DNA from: Chaetoceros tenuissimus
Taxonomy: Eukaryota > Bacillariophyta > Thalassiosirophyceae > Chaetocerotales > Chaetocerotaceae
Length of the DNA stretch: 64,000 nt
Direction of reading: 5' to 3'
NCBI GenBank assembly: GCA_021927905.1
Contig: BLLK01000069.1
Span: forward strand, 868,001-932,000
Part shown: in pieces, positions 1 through 11,482 of the stretch
Numbering within the stretch: the first letter of the stretch is position 1
Layout of the letters: each line of letters opens with the position of its first letter
Notes under the pieces: model-generated
What the model saw: only the letters and a program-made list of their open reading frames with translations
What the model was told of the DNA's origin: nothing
The model's database searches: none
Translations under genes and position numbers: made by a program

Positions 1-2312
1 GAATAAGACCAATCATTAAAATCTGTATTTCTCAACATTATAATTTTCTCAGCAGATGCAACCATGATGAGAGGCCTATGATGAAATGAGGATGCCAATG
101 AGGCTGAATGAAAGTACAATATGTCCAGGTTGGAAAACATTATTCCAAAATTACTTACCCATTCATAAAATTTTCTCTATCTGGAAGAGTTTGAATCGCA
201 ATGGTTGACCAGTTCGCTTCTGGTAGGAAAATCTTTTTCGGAGTTTCCAAAGTATCCACTAAAGAAAAAACCTCCAGGAAATTAGCCGATTCAAAGCCAA
301 ATACAACACTAACATCATCACCCTTTTCGACAATTACAGAAGCAGAAGTCCTGTAGATATTTGGGAAGGTAATATTTCTTAAAGATTCAATGTTTGTTCC
401 ATTTTGAGTAACATTGTAGTAGACCTCATGATCCTGTTCTCTATTTCCAAACACAATGGCACGAGTATCACCAATGTCTGAAACGATTACTGTTGAGCAA
501 TTGTAAATAGACGAAAATTCGGTAGATTCAAAGTCGATACCAGCTTTGTTGAATGCTATGCTATTTGACATTTCATTGCATGAGATCAAGTCCACATATC
601 CATCTTGGTCCACATCCTTTGCTACCATCATGTTCGTTTTCCCTGTTGAACCGACCATGGGAACTTCATCCTTAAAATATACTTTTAAAGCATTTAGGAA
701 CACATTGATTTTGTTCTGGGCCCAGAAAGATGCGAAAAGAGTTTTTAGACAAACTTGAAATGAGAAATCTGTGTATTTGCAAAACAATCAACACACCTTG
801 TTGTATGAGATGAAAGACGGGATTTTGTCACCGTTAGGGTCTCCAAGAAACAGTTTCGAGGTACCATCATGAAGGATGTGTTCGTTAATGGGTTGAAAAG
901 TAGGCTCAGTAAATATCGCACCTCCAATGTTGAAATGTACCCAAACTCTATCAGAACTTTTTCCAAAAATATCCAAAGTGCCATCTTCACAGCTGGTTAG
1001 AGAAGGACTCAGATGTAAACGAGATAGCGAAAACATGATGGACAGTTTAAAACTCACCTCCATTAACATCTCCAACTCCTTCCAATTCTAGGTTTCCCTG
1101 AAGAACAATATTGTCTTTTTCATATACACCCGAAGGTCCATCCTCATTTCCAAGTACGACTCTGTTGTCTCCATCGTCGCCTTGTACGATTAGGTCAATG
1201 AAGGAATCTCCATTCACATCACCTACGCAACAAATTTCACTAATGCCATTAATTTCATTGCATTCAGCAGTCATTACATTCTTAGCATCCTTCTTTGTCT
1301 TACAAAGTTTTGGTGGAGCGGTGTCGTTAGGAATGATGAAATCACTGTAATTGTTATGGTCGACATCGCCTAAAATGAGAATTTTATCTGAATAGGTTTC
1401 TCTATCATCCCTCAGCGTCGGTCCTTGTGTGATCTCAACTGCAGACCTAAAACTTGAGGTTTCATTTGAAGACTCATTCAATGCATTCGCGAGAAATATG
1501 TATGATGTAAATTCTGTTGAATTTGTACTCTTCATAGCAACACCAACTAGGATATCAAGGAAACCAGAATCATCCAGATCTGCAACTTCCATAGTCATAA
1601 ATTCAAGGATCTCAATGTCATCACGGATATCTAATGACTCACGAATCATATCAGTTTCCAAGAGAATCATTTCTCCAAATGTTTCATCCCGTTTATTACT
1701 GTAAAGAAGAAGATATTCCTTTTCTAGAATCAAAACATCAACGTAATCATCATTGTTGAAGTCAGCCACTTTCATATCTTTTGCTGCGATAGTTCTGTTT
1801 TGATTGAGATATCCTTTGAAACCGCGCATGTAGAAAATCTCATTAGGTAAATCAGGACCTGTCCCTACAATGATATCATTCCTTCCATCCCTATCTAAGT
1901 CACCCAGAGCCACTACTTTCACATCTTTCAAGTTTCTGCCACCTTTGTAAAACTCATACACCTCCATGACATCATCAGACGAAAAGCCACTACTTTGAGG
2001 AACAGGTTTTAATGGTTCCGATAGAAAATTACAAGATTTTGACGTGGGCAAGTTTTGAACACATTCATATTCTCCTGTTTCTTTCTTTGTACAGCTTGGA
2101 TTTCCGAGATACGTATTATCGGATCTTTTCAATTGGACAGGCTTTGGGAATGACCGCCTACCCTTATCACTAACTGCAACCAAGTCCCATTCGTTGCCAT
2201 CACCAGTTGATTCGCACAATGGAAGTTTTGAGGTGACCCCTTCCACTTGATATGAGAAGTTCATAGAACAGAACCACCACACCATCAATAATGTCTTCAT
2301 TGTTCGATGCAT
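1..2312 (-). CDS. Secreted FG-GAP/VCBS-repeat (integrin-alpha-like) protein, 3' end outside window
   Basis: This gene encodes a probable extracellular or membrane-anchored beta-propeller protein. Exons read on the minus strand are 2312-1058, 984-797, 715-159 and 76 to beyond base 1. All junctions are GT-AG and phase-consistent, giving about 692 residues in the window. Residues 1-25 form a hydrophobic signal peptide. Calcium-binding FG-GAP motifs recur (GDLDRDGRNDI, GDVNGDSFIDL, DVDQDGYVDL). One of them, GDVNGDGTLDI, is formed exactly across the exon 1/2 junction, which supports that splice. The layout resembles ITFG1/TIP-type or VCBS proteins, but I cannot assign a ligand. It is divergent from MCM7, with an 860-bp spacer. 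The family call is firm; the function is unknown. Confidence 0.72.
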
Positions 2313-3172
2313 CAGATTAATTCAATTTGATGAGGTAATCCATACAAGTTCTTCCTCTAAATGGCGAAGCCATGACTATGTTCTATCCATACCGCTCCAA
2401 CTCCGTCTACACTCCACAATCTGCAGAACATTATTCATGGTCAAGAGGAGGATGCAGCCAGCACGAAACAAAGTGTGAACCCACACAAGTTATTTTGAAC
2501 TTTCCTACGTATAAAAAAGAAGAAAATTTAAAATGCATTCTACAAAATTAGAAATCCCCCTTACATCTAAAATAGACGTTTCTTTTCACAAATCTTCCTT
2601 CTTTGCTGTAATCTGGCATGTTTCTGCTATTCATACATTTCTTGTCTTATCTTCACTCTATTCATCGATGTTAATACCTCTGCTTCTTTCATACAATCCT
2701 TTTTTCAACATGTTTTCATGACATGTATGTGAAATTTGTTTCATGAATGTTAGATGAAACTTGTGATCTAGCGGGAGCTTGTCTAGATTTGCACGTTCGA
2801 AATAAGAATCATTCAACGCACGTCTGTATGTTGTAGAGCAGGTGTATGTAGAGCAGTACTACGACATTTTTGCAGGAACATCTGGAATGGGCAGGATCTA
2901 CTAGTACGTACGTAACATGATGTTAACGGTTTTACCCTTACGGTTTTTCTTTTCCGTTGCTTCATTATTGACAGGTGTCAAAACTTGTTCTACGGGACTC
3001 ACTCATCCTCAGGCCTTTTCAAATTGGCGGAACATTGAAAAAGCAGCTCTCGTCTCTTGTCGTCTTGGCAAATCCAACATCCAACACACCTCTTTCAAAC
3101 CTAAACGAGCGACAGATCAATTGCTTGTCTATTGGATAGCAAGCATAGTTTCCATACATATATTAACTCAAG
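2313..3172. promoter_or_regulatory. Divergent intergenic region between FG-GAP gene and MCM7
   Basis: These 860 bp hold no convincing gene; short open frames at 2533-2721 and 2917-3180 have no coding character. An E2F-like sequence (AATTGGCGGAA, 3022-3032) lies about 140 bp before the MCM7 start. That would fit a replication gene, but the match is partial. Both promoters should lie in this stretch. Confidence 0.4.
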
Positions 3173-5931
3173 ATGGCTGAGGCTCCTGTAGAAGCAGCAG
3201 CTGGGATCTATCCAAACTATGAAGACGATAAAGGTAAGCCAATACACATTATTCATGCCAATGACTTTTCACTTAACAAATATACATGTACTGAATCTCA
3301 CTCCTTTCACCTTCCTATTGCACAGTCATCTTTGAACAATTTATAAAGAAACATGAAATTCTGAGTTTCCATCGAGACGAATATGATAATGAGGCACTCG
3401 TTGAACCGACTGCCAACCATAACACCACACAAGACATTTATCGCATCAACTGCTACAAAGCTATTCTGCAACGAATTCGCAATCGGCACTTTTCCAACTC
3501 AGAAGACAGAATCTTCATTCTAGAAGTCCCTCTACAGGAAATACAAAAATGGGACCCGATTCAAGGTGCACCACTGGTAGAACGAGCCATGAACAATACA
3601 CATCGTTATGCACAGCTCTTTGCTCAAGTATTAGATGCACATATTGCTTCATTGGAAATTACAAACCATGAGTCGCATCAACACCTTGATTCCATTGATA
3701 TTCTCCATGAACAGAGATTACAACAACAGGAACGACGTAGACAACAGGAGCAATTGCTTCAAAATGAAAATGAACAGGAAGGAAACTTGGCTGCGGAAAA
3801 TGCCATGAGAACACAGGGAGTTACAGATGAATTTCCACCTGTTTTAATGAGACGATATGAATTGAGAATTTTACCAGTGGGAAGGGATGGAACTATGGCT
3901 CCTTTTGATAAAATGTACAAGGGTCAGACAGGATTCATGGATCAACTTGAAACCTCGAATAAAATGTTGCAAGGGGCTAGTTTGCGTCATGTCAGATCTC
4001 ATAACATGGGAAAACTTGTAACGATCAAGGGTATGATTGTGAGAGCGTCGGATGTGAAGCCATGCTGTGTTGTTGCTACTTATACTTGTGATAACTGTGG
4101 AGGAGAGATTTATCAAGTTGTTCAGAATAAGAGGGAGTTTAAGCCAATGAGAATTTGTCCCTCTGCGGTGTGTAGACGACAGGGGAGTGTAAAGGATACT
4201 ATGCATTTGCAGACAAGGGGAAGCAAGTTTGAAAAATTCCAAGAACTCAAAATTCAAGAGCTGCCAAGTCAAGTTCCTATGGGACATGTTCCAAGAAGTA
4301 TGTCGGTGCATTGTAGAGGTGAAATGACTAGATTGGCGACTCCTGGAGATGTTGTCACTATTGATGGGATCTTTTTGCCACAAAGAATTGCAGAGGCGGG
4401 ATATAGAGCATTGAAAGCTGGACTTATTAGTACTACCTTTTTGGAAGCTCAAAACATTGTGTTGCATAAAAAGAGTTATGATGATTCCATTGTAGATTCA
4501 TTATCAGAAGAAGCAAAGACGAAATTGGATGAAGAAATTATGAATATTGCTACTGGTGAAGATCCTATAGGACAGTTGTCTGCATCCATAGCACCTGAAA
4601 TTTACGGTCACGAAGATATTAAGCGTGCATTGTTGTTACAACTTGTTAGTGGATGCACTAGAAGACTACCAGATGGAATGCGTATTCGTGGAGATATTAA
4701 TATTTGTCTTATGGGGGATCCCGGAGTAGCTAAATCTCAATTACTCAAACATGTTGCATCGATTGCACCTCGTGGTGTTTATACCACGGGTAAAGGTAGT
4801 TCTGGTGTTGGACTCACCGCAGCAATCACCAAGGATTTGGCAACTGGGGAGATGGCACTGGAAGGAGGAGCTCTCGTTCTTGCAGATCAAGGTATCTGTG
4901 CTATTGATGAGTTCGATAAAATGGACGAATCAGACAGAACTGCAATTCATGAAGTTATGGTAAGTATTTGAATCGAAACATTATGATTACGATTGAATCC
5001 TTCATTCGGAAAACTCACGTTCTTAATACTTTAGGAACAACAAACCGTGAGTGTTGCAAAGGCCGGTATCGTTGCAACCCTCAATGCAAGAGCTGCAGTT
5101 CTTGCTGCGGCGAATCCTCTTTATGGAAGATACAACAGAAAGAAGTCTTTGTCGGAAAATGTAAACTTGCCGAACTCTCTCCTAAGTCGTTTCGACCTCA
5201 TGTTTCTCATTCTTGATATTGCAGACGTTGATAAGGATATGGCTCTAGCCAGACATGTAACTTTTGTGCACCAGAACGAAGGATTAGAAAGTCAGAAGAA
5301 AGATAATGACGATGATAGTGATGATGAAGATATGCAGGATGAGAATAACGAGGAGGAGAATTCTAAGAAGACATTGCCACCTGAAATTGTAAGAGAGTAT
5401 ATTAGTCGGGCTCGTAAATATCAACCAGTGGTTCAACCGGATGTAGCTCCATATATTGTCGAAGCATATGTTGGTCTTCGAATGCAAGGGGCACCTGGTG
5501 TAAATCACAATAGAAATAGAAGACAGACTAATGCACAGAATGGAGACCAGACAGCAATGACAGCACGTCAGCTCTTGTCAATCCTTCGATTGAGCCAAGC
5601 CCTCGCAAGACTTCGTTTCTCGGATTATGTGGCACGTGAAGATGTAGACGAAGCAATTCGTCTTACCCACATGAGTAAAGCAAGTCTAGAAGATAATGAT
5701 GGTGATAGTAACGATGCGCGAAAGACTGACATTACCTCTCGAATCTGGGCTATCTTAAAGGACTACGCAACTGCCTCTAGAGCTAAGAGGGTAGAAGTTA
5801 AGTTATGCGAGGCAATGGTCCTAAGAAAAGGTTTTACTAGCCAACAGCTACAGACCTGTCTTGAAGAATATCAAAATCTTGATGTGATTATGCTGAATAG
5901 CACGGGGACTCACATCGATTTCCTACAGTAG
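3173..5931 (+). CDS. MCM7: DNA replication licensing factor MCM7
   Basis: MCM7 is a subunit of the nuclear MCM2-7 helicase that unwinds origins and forks. Exons are 3173-3233, 3326-4959 and 5035-5931, giving 863 residues; the upstream ATG was chosen because it splices in phase (AAA-G|TC) into the N-terminal domain. Visible features are a C2-C2 zinc finger near residue 275 (CDNCGG, then CPSAVC), Walker A MGDPGVAKS near 482, Walker B CAIDEFDKM near 546 and the arginine finger LLSRFD near 617. A Gln-rich helix around residues 150-170 and an acidic Asp/Glu/Asn insert around 5300-5370 are lineage-specific additions. The match to MCM7 rather than other MCMs rests on the QTRGS..KFQE and SIAPEIYGHEDIK segments. 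It faces the SNF2 gene tail-to-tail. Confidence 0.95.
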
Positions 5932-6026
5932 ACTAACTATATTAGCCTATCTTTTAAATCTCATTTTCTACATGTGAGCTTGTCCTAAAGTTATAGCTAT
6001 GATACGTTTTAGTTTTTCCATTATTC

Positions 6027-8364
6027 TTATCCCATTTTTTGGTTCTTGGATCTAGTAACCCTCCAAAGATCACTAGGGTTTACATGTAGTAGTGTAATTT
6101 CGCCAGAGCTATCACCAACACAATTATCATCATACCAAGCTTTCAACATTCGTTTCAACGTGAGTATTTTTGTCTTGTCCTTCTCGGGTACCTGAACACC
6201 TCTCACTTCTAGTTCTTGTACCAAGTACGGACTCTGAACAGACAGTCGAAATTTTTTGATAGGGAACCGCGAAGCCTTGTCATCCTTTTGGTCTAGTGAT
6301 GGCTTTTCCTCTTCATCAAGATCTAGATCTTGATCAAAATAATCTGCATTGATCAAGGCTCGTTTCAAAGTTCCTCGACTTTTCCATACTTGCTCCTTCA
6401 TTATCCAAGCTCGGTAGCTTTCTGGCACTTCATCCCACATTTGTCCATTATATTTCCCGAAATCGAATTTGTATAGTACTTTCCTCTTTCTTTCAGTTGG
6501 AACGGTTTCAGTAGGCTTCTCCTGGCGCATGCTCATTTTCAATGGTTCCTCTGCCACCATGTTTCTATCAAAGAGTGCCTTCCAAAGATCAAATTTATCC
6601 TTGTATATACCTTTCTTGATCAAGTATTGAACATAAGATGGTGGGACATCTTCAAGACATAATTCACAATGTTTCCCAAAATCAAAAACATATTTTGACG
6701 GTGCACGAACGTCCAAATTGGTGTTTTCTTCATCACCTGGTAAAATTTGATTGATATTGGATTGCTTATTTATCAAAGCTTTAGCTACCCATTCGTCAAT
6801 AGTATTACGAAAGACATAGTATTCAACTTGTACACTGACATTTTGTCCAACGCGATGGCAGCGATCTTCAGCTTGATTCATGATACCAGGAGACCAATCT
6901 GTCTCTACACAAAGAAAATTAGATGAATCTATTACAGCATTTCAAAGAATTTGACCAAGAGAATGAGCAACTTACCCAAGAATATAACATGGGATGAAGC
7001 AGTGAGGGTAAGACCAACTCCAGCTGCACGGATACTTCCAATAAAAAGTCTACAAGTAGGATCTTCTTGAAATCTTCTTACAGCATCTGCGCGTTCCTCA
7101 GTCTTCATTCCACCATAAACGCATACAGCCTGTTTGCCAAACTTTTGAGAAAGAGATTCAATAACATCCCTATGATGAGCAAATACAACAATCTTTTCCG
7201 AGAGAATGGCATCTTTGAGCATATCAGCTGCAACGTCTACTTTAAGGAGTGCAGTTTCTTTTCGAACAGTTGCAATCAATCCCATCACTTTATTCTTGCT
7301 CTCTGGATCGTCCATGTTCACTTCATAGCCAAGATATTTGACCAAACTAGATGCCTCATACCCAAAGTCTTCAACACGTAGACTTCCATTATCACTAGAA
7401 ATATTGCTTGAAACGCCATTCATATTTAACAATTCATTGATCCTCATCCTTTCCAAAGAAGCCTCACCTGAATCTAAAAGACATTTACAGGAACGAAATT
7501 TCGGTGGCAATTGCTTCAACACGTCAACCTTATACCTTCTCAGCATCAATGGCTTGAGCCTTTGCGAAAGCTCTGGTAAATTTGACGCACCGGAGAAGTC
7601 ACGCATAAAATTCCCTCCATAGTTTTTGATTTGGGGATCACAATATCTATTTACAAAGTCTTCGAAACCTCCAAATTCTATTGGATCAATAGCACTCACA
7701 AGAGGGTATAATTCTATTGGTCTATTTAACACTGGGGTTCCAGTAAGTAGCCATAGATATTCAGACGGAATACGACTGAGATCAACTCCATCTCCAAAAA
7801 CTGCCTCGGTTCTTCTTGCATCTGCGTGAATTTAGTGTTGGATTTTTAAAATAGAAAGACATTTTCAAATACGAATAGAAGAAACTTACCTATATTCTTA
7901 AGATAGTGAGCTTCATCACAAATGAGGAAATCAAAGGATTGAGACCTCAACTCCATTTTGTATTTATGTACGATATCATAATTAATTACAGTGATGCTTC
8001 CATCCTGAATCTCTGGTAGATTTTTGGGTGACACAACTTGAACATTCAATGGAAGTTGTAACCATTTCGAGCACTCGTATTCCCAAACATTTAATAGTGA
8101 CTTTGGACATATTACGAGTGCTTTAGATTTTTTGTTTCCAATTTGATTCAATGCTTCAATTACTTGCACAGTCTTCCCTAATCCCATCTCATCTGCTAGT
8201 AATAGATTTTTCGACTCCACCAATCGCAAAACCCCTTCTTTCTGGTATGGAAATAATACATCTGATACAGACCGCTGAGATGCACTGGTTGGAAAGGCGA
8301 TCGATGAACGGCTAGCCAGAAGAAGAGAGCATCTCAGAAGTGCTTTCCGTAGAGTGAATCTCAT
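6027..8364 (-). CDS. SNF2-family helicase (SMARCAL1/ZRANB3-like) with tandem DUF3820-like C-terminal motifs
   Basis: This is a predicted ATP-dependent DNA translocase or annealing helicase. Exons are 8364-7890, 7821-6976 and 6904-6027, giving 732 residues. Motifs seen are I LADEMGLGKT, II ICDEAH, III LLTGTP, V AAGVGLTLT and VI NQAEDRCHRVGQ. The first ~35 residues are basic and hydrophobic and end in SSIAFPTSA. That looks like a mitochondrial or plastid presequence, unusual for a SNF2 protein (inference). After motif VI come two related units, each of the form FDFGK-(x)n-VP-x-SY (6610-6700 and 6410-6475). They resemble the DUF3820 FGKY..P..Y..W pattern. A SAP-like segment (LVQELEVRGVQVP...) closes the protein. 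The SNF2 call is certain; the C-terminal domain names are tentative. Confidence 0.88.
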
Positions 8365-8834
8365 CGTCTGGTCTTATTTAACATACCTTACTTCGCTTTT
8401 GGATATTATGATATTATTAATGAGACGAAAAAGTCCAAGATGGATCTACTAGTAGGATAGTGTGATGCGAATTTATGACAGATCAGGGCACTGTGGTCCG
8501 TCCGTCAGAAGGCATCGAGCCCGTCCTTTTCCATAGCCAAATTATCTTGTAGGACCTTACCTGGCTATTTATACATTTTCGTCATTGTTTTTGTTCCCTT
8601 TCGACAGACTTATAAAAAAAGTCAATAGATAAATTTTCAATATAGAATTATATGTAAACCAAAAATTCACACCAAAAGTTACATCCACCATTCTCTTCTC
8701 AATCTAGGACCAGAATCCACAGCTCCTAATGCAGTTTGCTCCAACTCCATTGGATCCGTTCTGATCATAACAGAATTTCTCACGTCGAGTTTATTTTGTT
8801 TCTGGATCACCGCTACTTAACCACCAGCAGCTTT
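8365..8834. other. Intergenic region, SNF2 promoter side
   Basis: About 470 bp with no convincing open frame. It contains the SNF2 5' flank and the 3' flank of the short Cys-rich gene. An A/T-rich stretch occupies 8600-8690. Nothing else was recognised. Confidence 0.3.
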
Positions 8835-9170
8835 TTAAGTCACTTTCCTCAGCTGTCTGAAAAGTAAAGTTGTTGTTATCCTCACACTCTTACAGGAAGC
8901 ACACGAAGCTAAGCAATGTCCTTTAATATCGCCTTGAACACAGTACTTATTTCTTCTTCTCCATTCATTTCGTTTAGTCAACCAAGAACATGTCCTATTT
9001 TGACCATTTCTATCTAGAAAGTAAAAGTTTGAATCATTCTCACAGGACTTGCAGTAACCACAAGTGCTACGACAAGTTGAGCGGATACCCTTTTTGGCAC
9101 ATAACTTGTCCGAGTGCAGAGACTCATCACTACCAATAATTGACCATGGTGACTCAGACTCCTTAAAACG
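8835..9170 (-). CDS. Cys-rich (ShKT-like) domain protein, 3' exon only
   Basis: This open segment of about 111 residues carries one complete and one partial copy of the Cys-rich module found at the C-termini of the two metalloproteases at 54.1 and 59.4 kb (C, aromatic, C-W, C, TC..C spacing; here KLCAKK-x-TCRSTCGYC followed by a full six-Cys copy). It is preceded by a plausible acceptor (TTTGCAG, at 9171). No in-frame ATG was found, so it is probably the last exon of a gene whose first exon lies in 9180-9450. No donor exon could be fixed, so it may equally be a gene remnant. The domain is secreted in its relatives; no function can be assigned. Confidence 0.4.
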   Translation of the reverse strand, partial: RFKESESPWSIIGSDESLHSDKLCAKKGIRSTCRSTCGYCKSCENDSNFYFLDRNGQNRTCSWLTKRNEWRRRNKYCVQGDIKGHCLASCASCKSVRITTTLLFRQLRKVT

Positions 9171-9458
9171 CTGCAAATTGATGTTTCTTTATCTCCCTAT
9201 GTGCATGTTTATAATTTATTTGATTGTGCACGACGCAATTCTGTCATTTTTTTACGATTACATGAAAAGAGCCTATATTGATGCCTTCACCTTCAATTTT
9301 TGAGAATCCTTCTTGAATGTGGAATATACTCGTAGATTGAAGAATCCATCATCACTATCTCTCGCATGTGCATAAACATATGATCCAATCAATCCTTAAC
9401 CTTTGAGTGCACCATATAAACCAAGCAATTGAACCGCATTACTTTCATTTTGCTAACC

Positions 9459-9787
9459 ATGATCGGTCCTTGTTGCACAAAAGAGTTCGGCACTGACAAG
9501 ACTGCGAAGTTCGACTTAGGTGACATAAACAAAGAAAATCCAAATGAAGACGGGAGAGTAAAGGAAATTGTCCCAATAATCCCCATGATGAAAGGTATGT
9601 GGTGTGATGCCAATAGAAGATCCTTGGAGTAATATCTGAACTGTGATGAATGAAGTAATGTGGTTTCAACTGGACTCTATTCTCACCTCGTTTATTTTTC
9701 ACAACACCAGTGTCAAGATTTGTCTTCGAGTATTCCGATATGAGAAATCTTATTTTGAGGCATGAGAGACAATACAATAAGCAATAA
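9459..9787 (+). other. 5' exons of the lipase gene, separated by an in-frame TAA
   Basis: ATG at 9459 opens a 136-nt exon (MIGPCCTKEFG...) ending in a good donor (AAAG|GTATGT at 9595). An acceptor at 9710 (ACACCAG) joins it in phase to 9711-9784. That frame (SRFVFEYSDMRNLILRHE...) runs into TAA at 9785-9787 and stays open in the same frame on the other side, straight into the lipase at 9866. Both sides look like protein-coding sequence. The simplest reading is one gene carrying a nonsense codon (Gln CAA to TAA). Alternatives are an unrecognised intron or translation starting at 9866. Confidence 0.5.
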
Positions 9788-9865
9788 AACGCTATTCAAA
9801 GATGGATTAATAATATTGTATCATTCGAAGAACCAGACAGCGTTATCCAAGCATCTGGAGGTGGG

Positions 9866-10870
9866 ATGAATGAAAAATGGGAGAACTCCCCATCTATTGT
9901 CGCTCCGACATTTCTAGAAAATCCTGTTCACCTTTCTACTATACTCAATTTTCTTGGAAACAATCGTAGATACTTTCAAGATGTACCGTGGAACAAACGT
10001 GGTTTCGTGGCATTCAATGCTGTTGGCAGAAGAAGAGGTGTATCAAATGATGATTTTGATAAGCTTCGTATAGAAGAAGACCTTGAGTATATCGGAATAG
10101 ATTCTGACTATGAAATTGTTGAGTTCGATGACGAGTTTGAAAAAGACGAGCTGCTCTTTTCTGTGACAGTTGATAATAAATTGAAGAGAATTACAGTAAT
10201 TTTTCGTGGTAGTGAGAATGCTGCAGATTGGAAAGCCAACTTTGACATACGCCTTTCTCAAATTGAAATACTTGGTGAAGAACATGAAGATATTCAAGCC
10301 CATCGTGGGTACTATCAATATTTGTTTGGACAATCTACAAGTGGCAGAGTTAAATTTCAACAAATTATGGATATTTTGAAGAAGCTTCATAGCAATCCTC
10401 AGTACAGTGACTACAGTCTCTTCACTACAGGGTGGAGTTTGGGGGGAGCTCTAGCGAACTTATGTGGATTTGTACTTTCTTTACTAATGGAAACGGAAAC
10501 ATCATTCTTCAAAGGTCCAGTAACAATGATCACGTTTGGATCACCACCTGTAGGAAATAGGGCATATGAAAGAAAGTTTCAAGAGATGGAAAAGGAAGGA
10601 AAGCTTTTTTACATTCGTGTGAGCACTAATGAAGATCTAGTACCAAGAGCAGTGGATTTTGCGGGTCGATTGTCTCCCTTTGTTCATAATGGAATCAATA
10701 TGAATGTTCATCAAGAATCCAAGATGGATATTGGACGAGGAGACTTTTTTGAGGGTAAAGCCAGTGTAGAATTTCATTACTTGTTCAGATATTTGATTGG
10801 TCTCCAGCATGAAGATAATAGGGCAATCTTGGCCATGTCGGTAGAAGATATCTACAAGAATTATGGATAA
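9866..10870 (+). CDS. Lipase class 3 family protein
   Basis: This is an alpha/beta-hydrolase of the fungal-lipase-like class 3 family, expected to cleave acylglycerols. The intact frame from the ATG at 9866 gives 334 residues. The nucleophile elbow is GWSLGGAL near residue 190 (Trp in place of the commoner His of GHSLGG). An Asp sits in STNEDLVPRAV near 257, and His residues follow in FVHNGINMNVH and VEFHYLF, so a Ser-Asp-His triad is available. The frame is open upstream to 9788 with coding-like sequence, so the true N-terminus is probably longer (see the adjacent 5' entry). It ends 27 bp from the convergent RraA-like gene. The fold call is firm; substrate is not known. Confidence 0.8.
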   Translation: MNEKWENSPSIVAPTFLENPVHLSTILNFLGNNRRYFQDVPWNKRGFVAFNAVGRRRGVSNDDFDKLRIEEDLEYIGIDSDYEIVEFDDEFEKDELLFSVTVDNKLKRITVIFRGSENAADWKANFDIRLSQIEILGEEHEDIQAHRGYYQYLFGQSTSGRVKFQQIMDILKKLHSNPQYSDYSLFTTGWSLGGALANLCGFVLSLLMETETSFFKGPVTMITFGSPPVGNRAYERKFQEMEKEGKLFYIRVSTNEDLVPRAVDFAGRLSPFVHNGINMNVHQESKMDIGRGDFFEGKASVEFHYLFRYLIGLQHEDNRAILAMSVEDIYKNYG

Positions 10871-10897
10871 GAAAAGTATCTAACACATTTATACATT

Positions 10898-11482
10898 TCA
10901 TTTCATCAAGTCAGTTTCACTAATAATAATACCATCTTCATCAGAATACAAGTAGTGACCAGGAACAAATTCTACACCCCCGAAATTTACACTCACACCT
11001 TTTGATCCGGGATGTGTCTTGGCTGACTTTAAGGGATGAGTTCCGAGTGCCTTGATCCCAACGTCTTCCATTTCATTAATCACTGCAGAATCTCGTATGT
11101 AACCATTCACTACAACACCAGCCCAATTATTATCTTTTGCGAACCCAGCTAGCATATCTCCTAATATGGCACATCTTTTACTTCCACCTCCATCAACCAC
11201 AAGCACACGACCATGACCTTCAGAAGAAAGTGTTTCTCGGACCAAAGGATTGCTCTCAAAACATGAAACCGTTTCTATGACACCATGGAATGCCTTCTTT
11301 TTTCCAAACGACTTGAAAAGATTTGGTTCTACAATTTGCAATCTCTGCGGTGATTTGATATGATCGTCGCACAAATCAGCTGTAGGCGGAGATGAAGAGG
11401 ACGACAATGCCATTTTTACAATCTTTATGTTTCTAATGAATGCTGGTGCTTTCGTTAGAATTAGTGTTTGTGTGTGCAGCAT
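10898..11482 (-). CDS. RraA-like 4-hydroxy-4-methyl-2-oxoglutarate aldolase family protein
   Basis: The 194 residues match the RraA/HMG aldolase fold. Seen are TADLCDD at the N-terminal end of the domain, the phosphate- and metal-site segment GDMLAGFAKDNNWAG, and VVNGYIRD containing the conserved Arg-Asp. Family members are either class II aldolases acting on 4-hydroxy-4-methyl-2-oxoglutarate and oxaloacetate, or RNase E inhibitors (RraA) in bacteria. In a eukaryote the aldolase or oxaloacetate decarboxylase role is more likely. The longest start (11482) gives a basic, possibly mitochondrial N-terminus; a second ATG at 11413 (MALSSSSSP) would give a cytosolic form. Confidence 0.82.
   Translation of the reverse strand: MLHTQTLILTKAPAFIRNIKIVKMALSSSSSPPTADLCDDHIKSPQRLQIVEPNLFKSFGKKKAFHGVIETVSCFESNPLVRETLSSEGHGRVLVVDGGGSKRCAILGDMLAGFAKDNNWAGVVVNGYIRDSAVINEMEDVGIKALGTHPLKSAKTHPGSKGVSVNFGGVEFVPGHYLYSDEDGIIISETDLMK

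Noticed and set aside
2533-3180. Short plus-strand open frames at 2533-2721 and 2917-3180
   Set aside because: No coding texture, no conserved motif, and they lie in the divergent promoter region.
9389-9777. Minus-strand frames at 9389-9613 and 9445-9777, one with a signal-like start, as first exon of the Cys-rich gene
   Set aside because: They overlap the opposite-strand lipase exon, and no donor joins them in phase to the acceptor at 9171.
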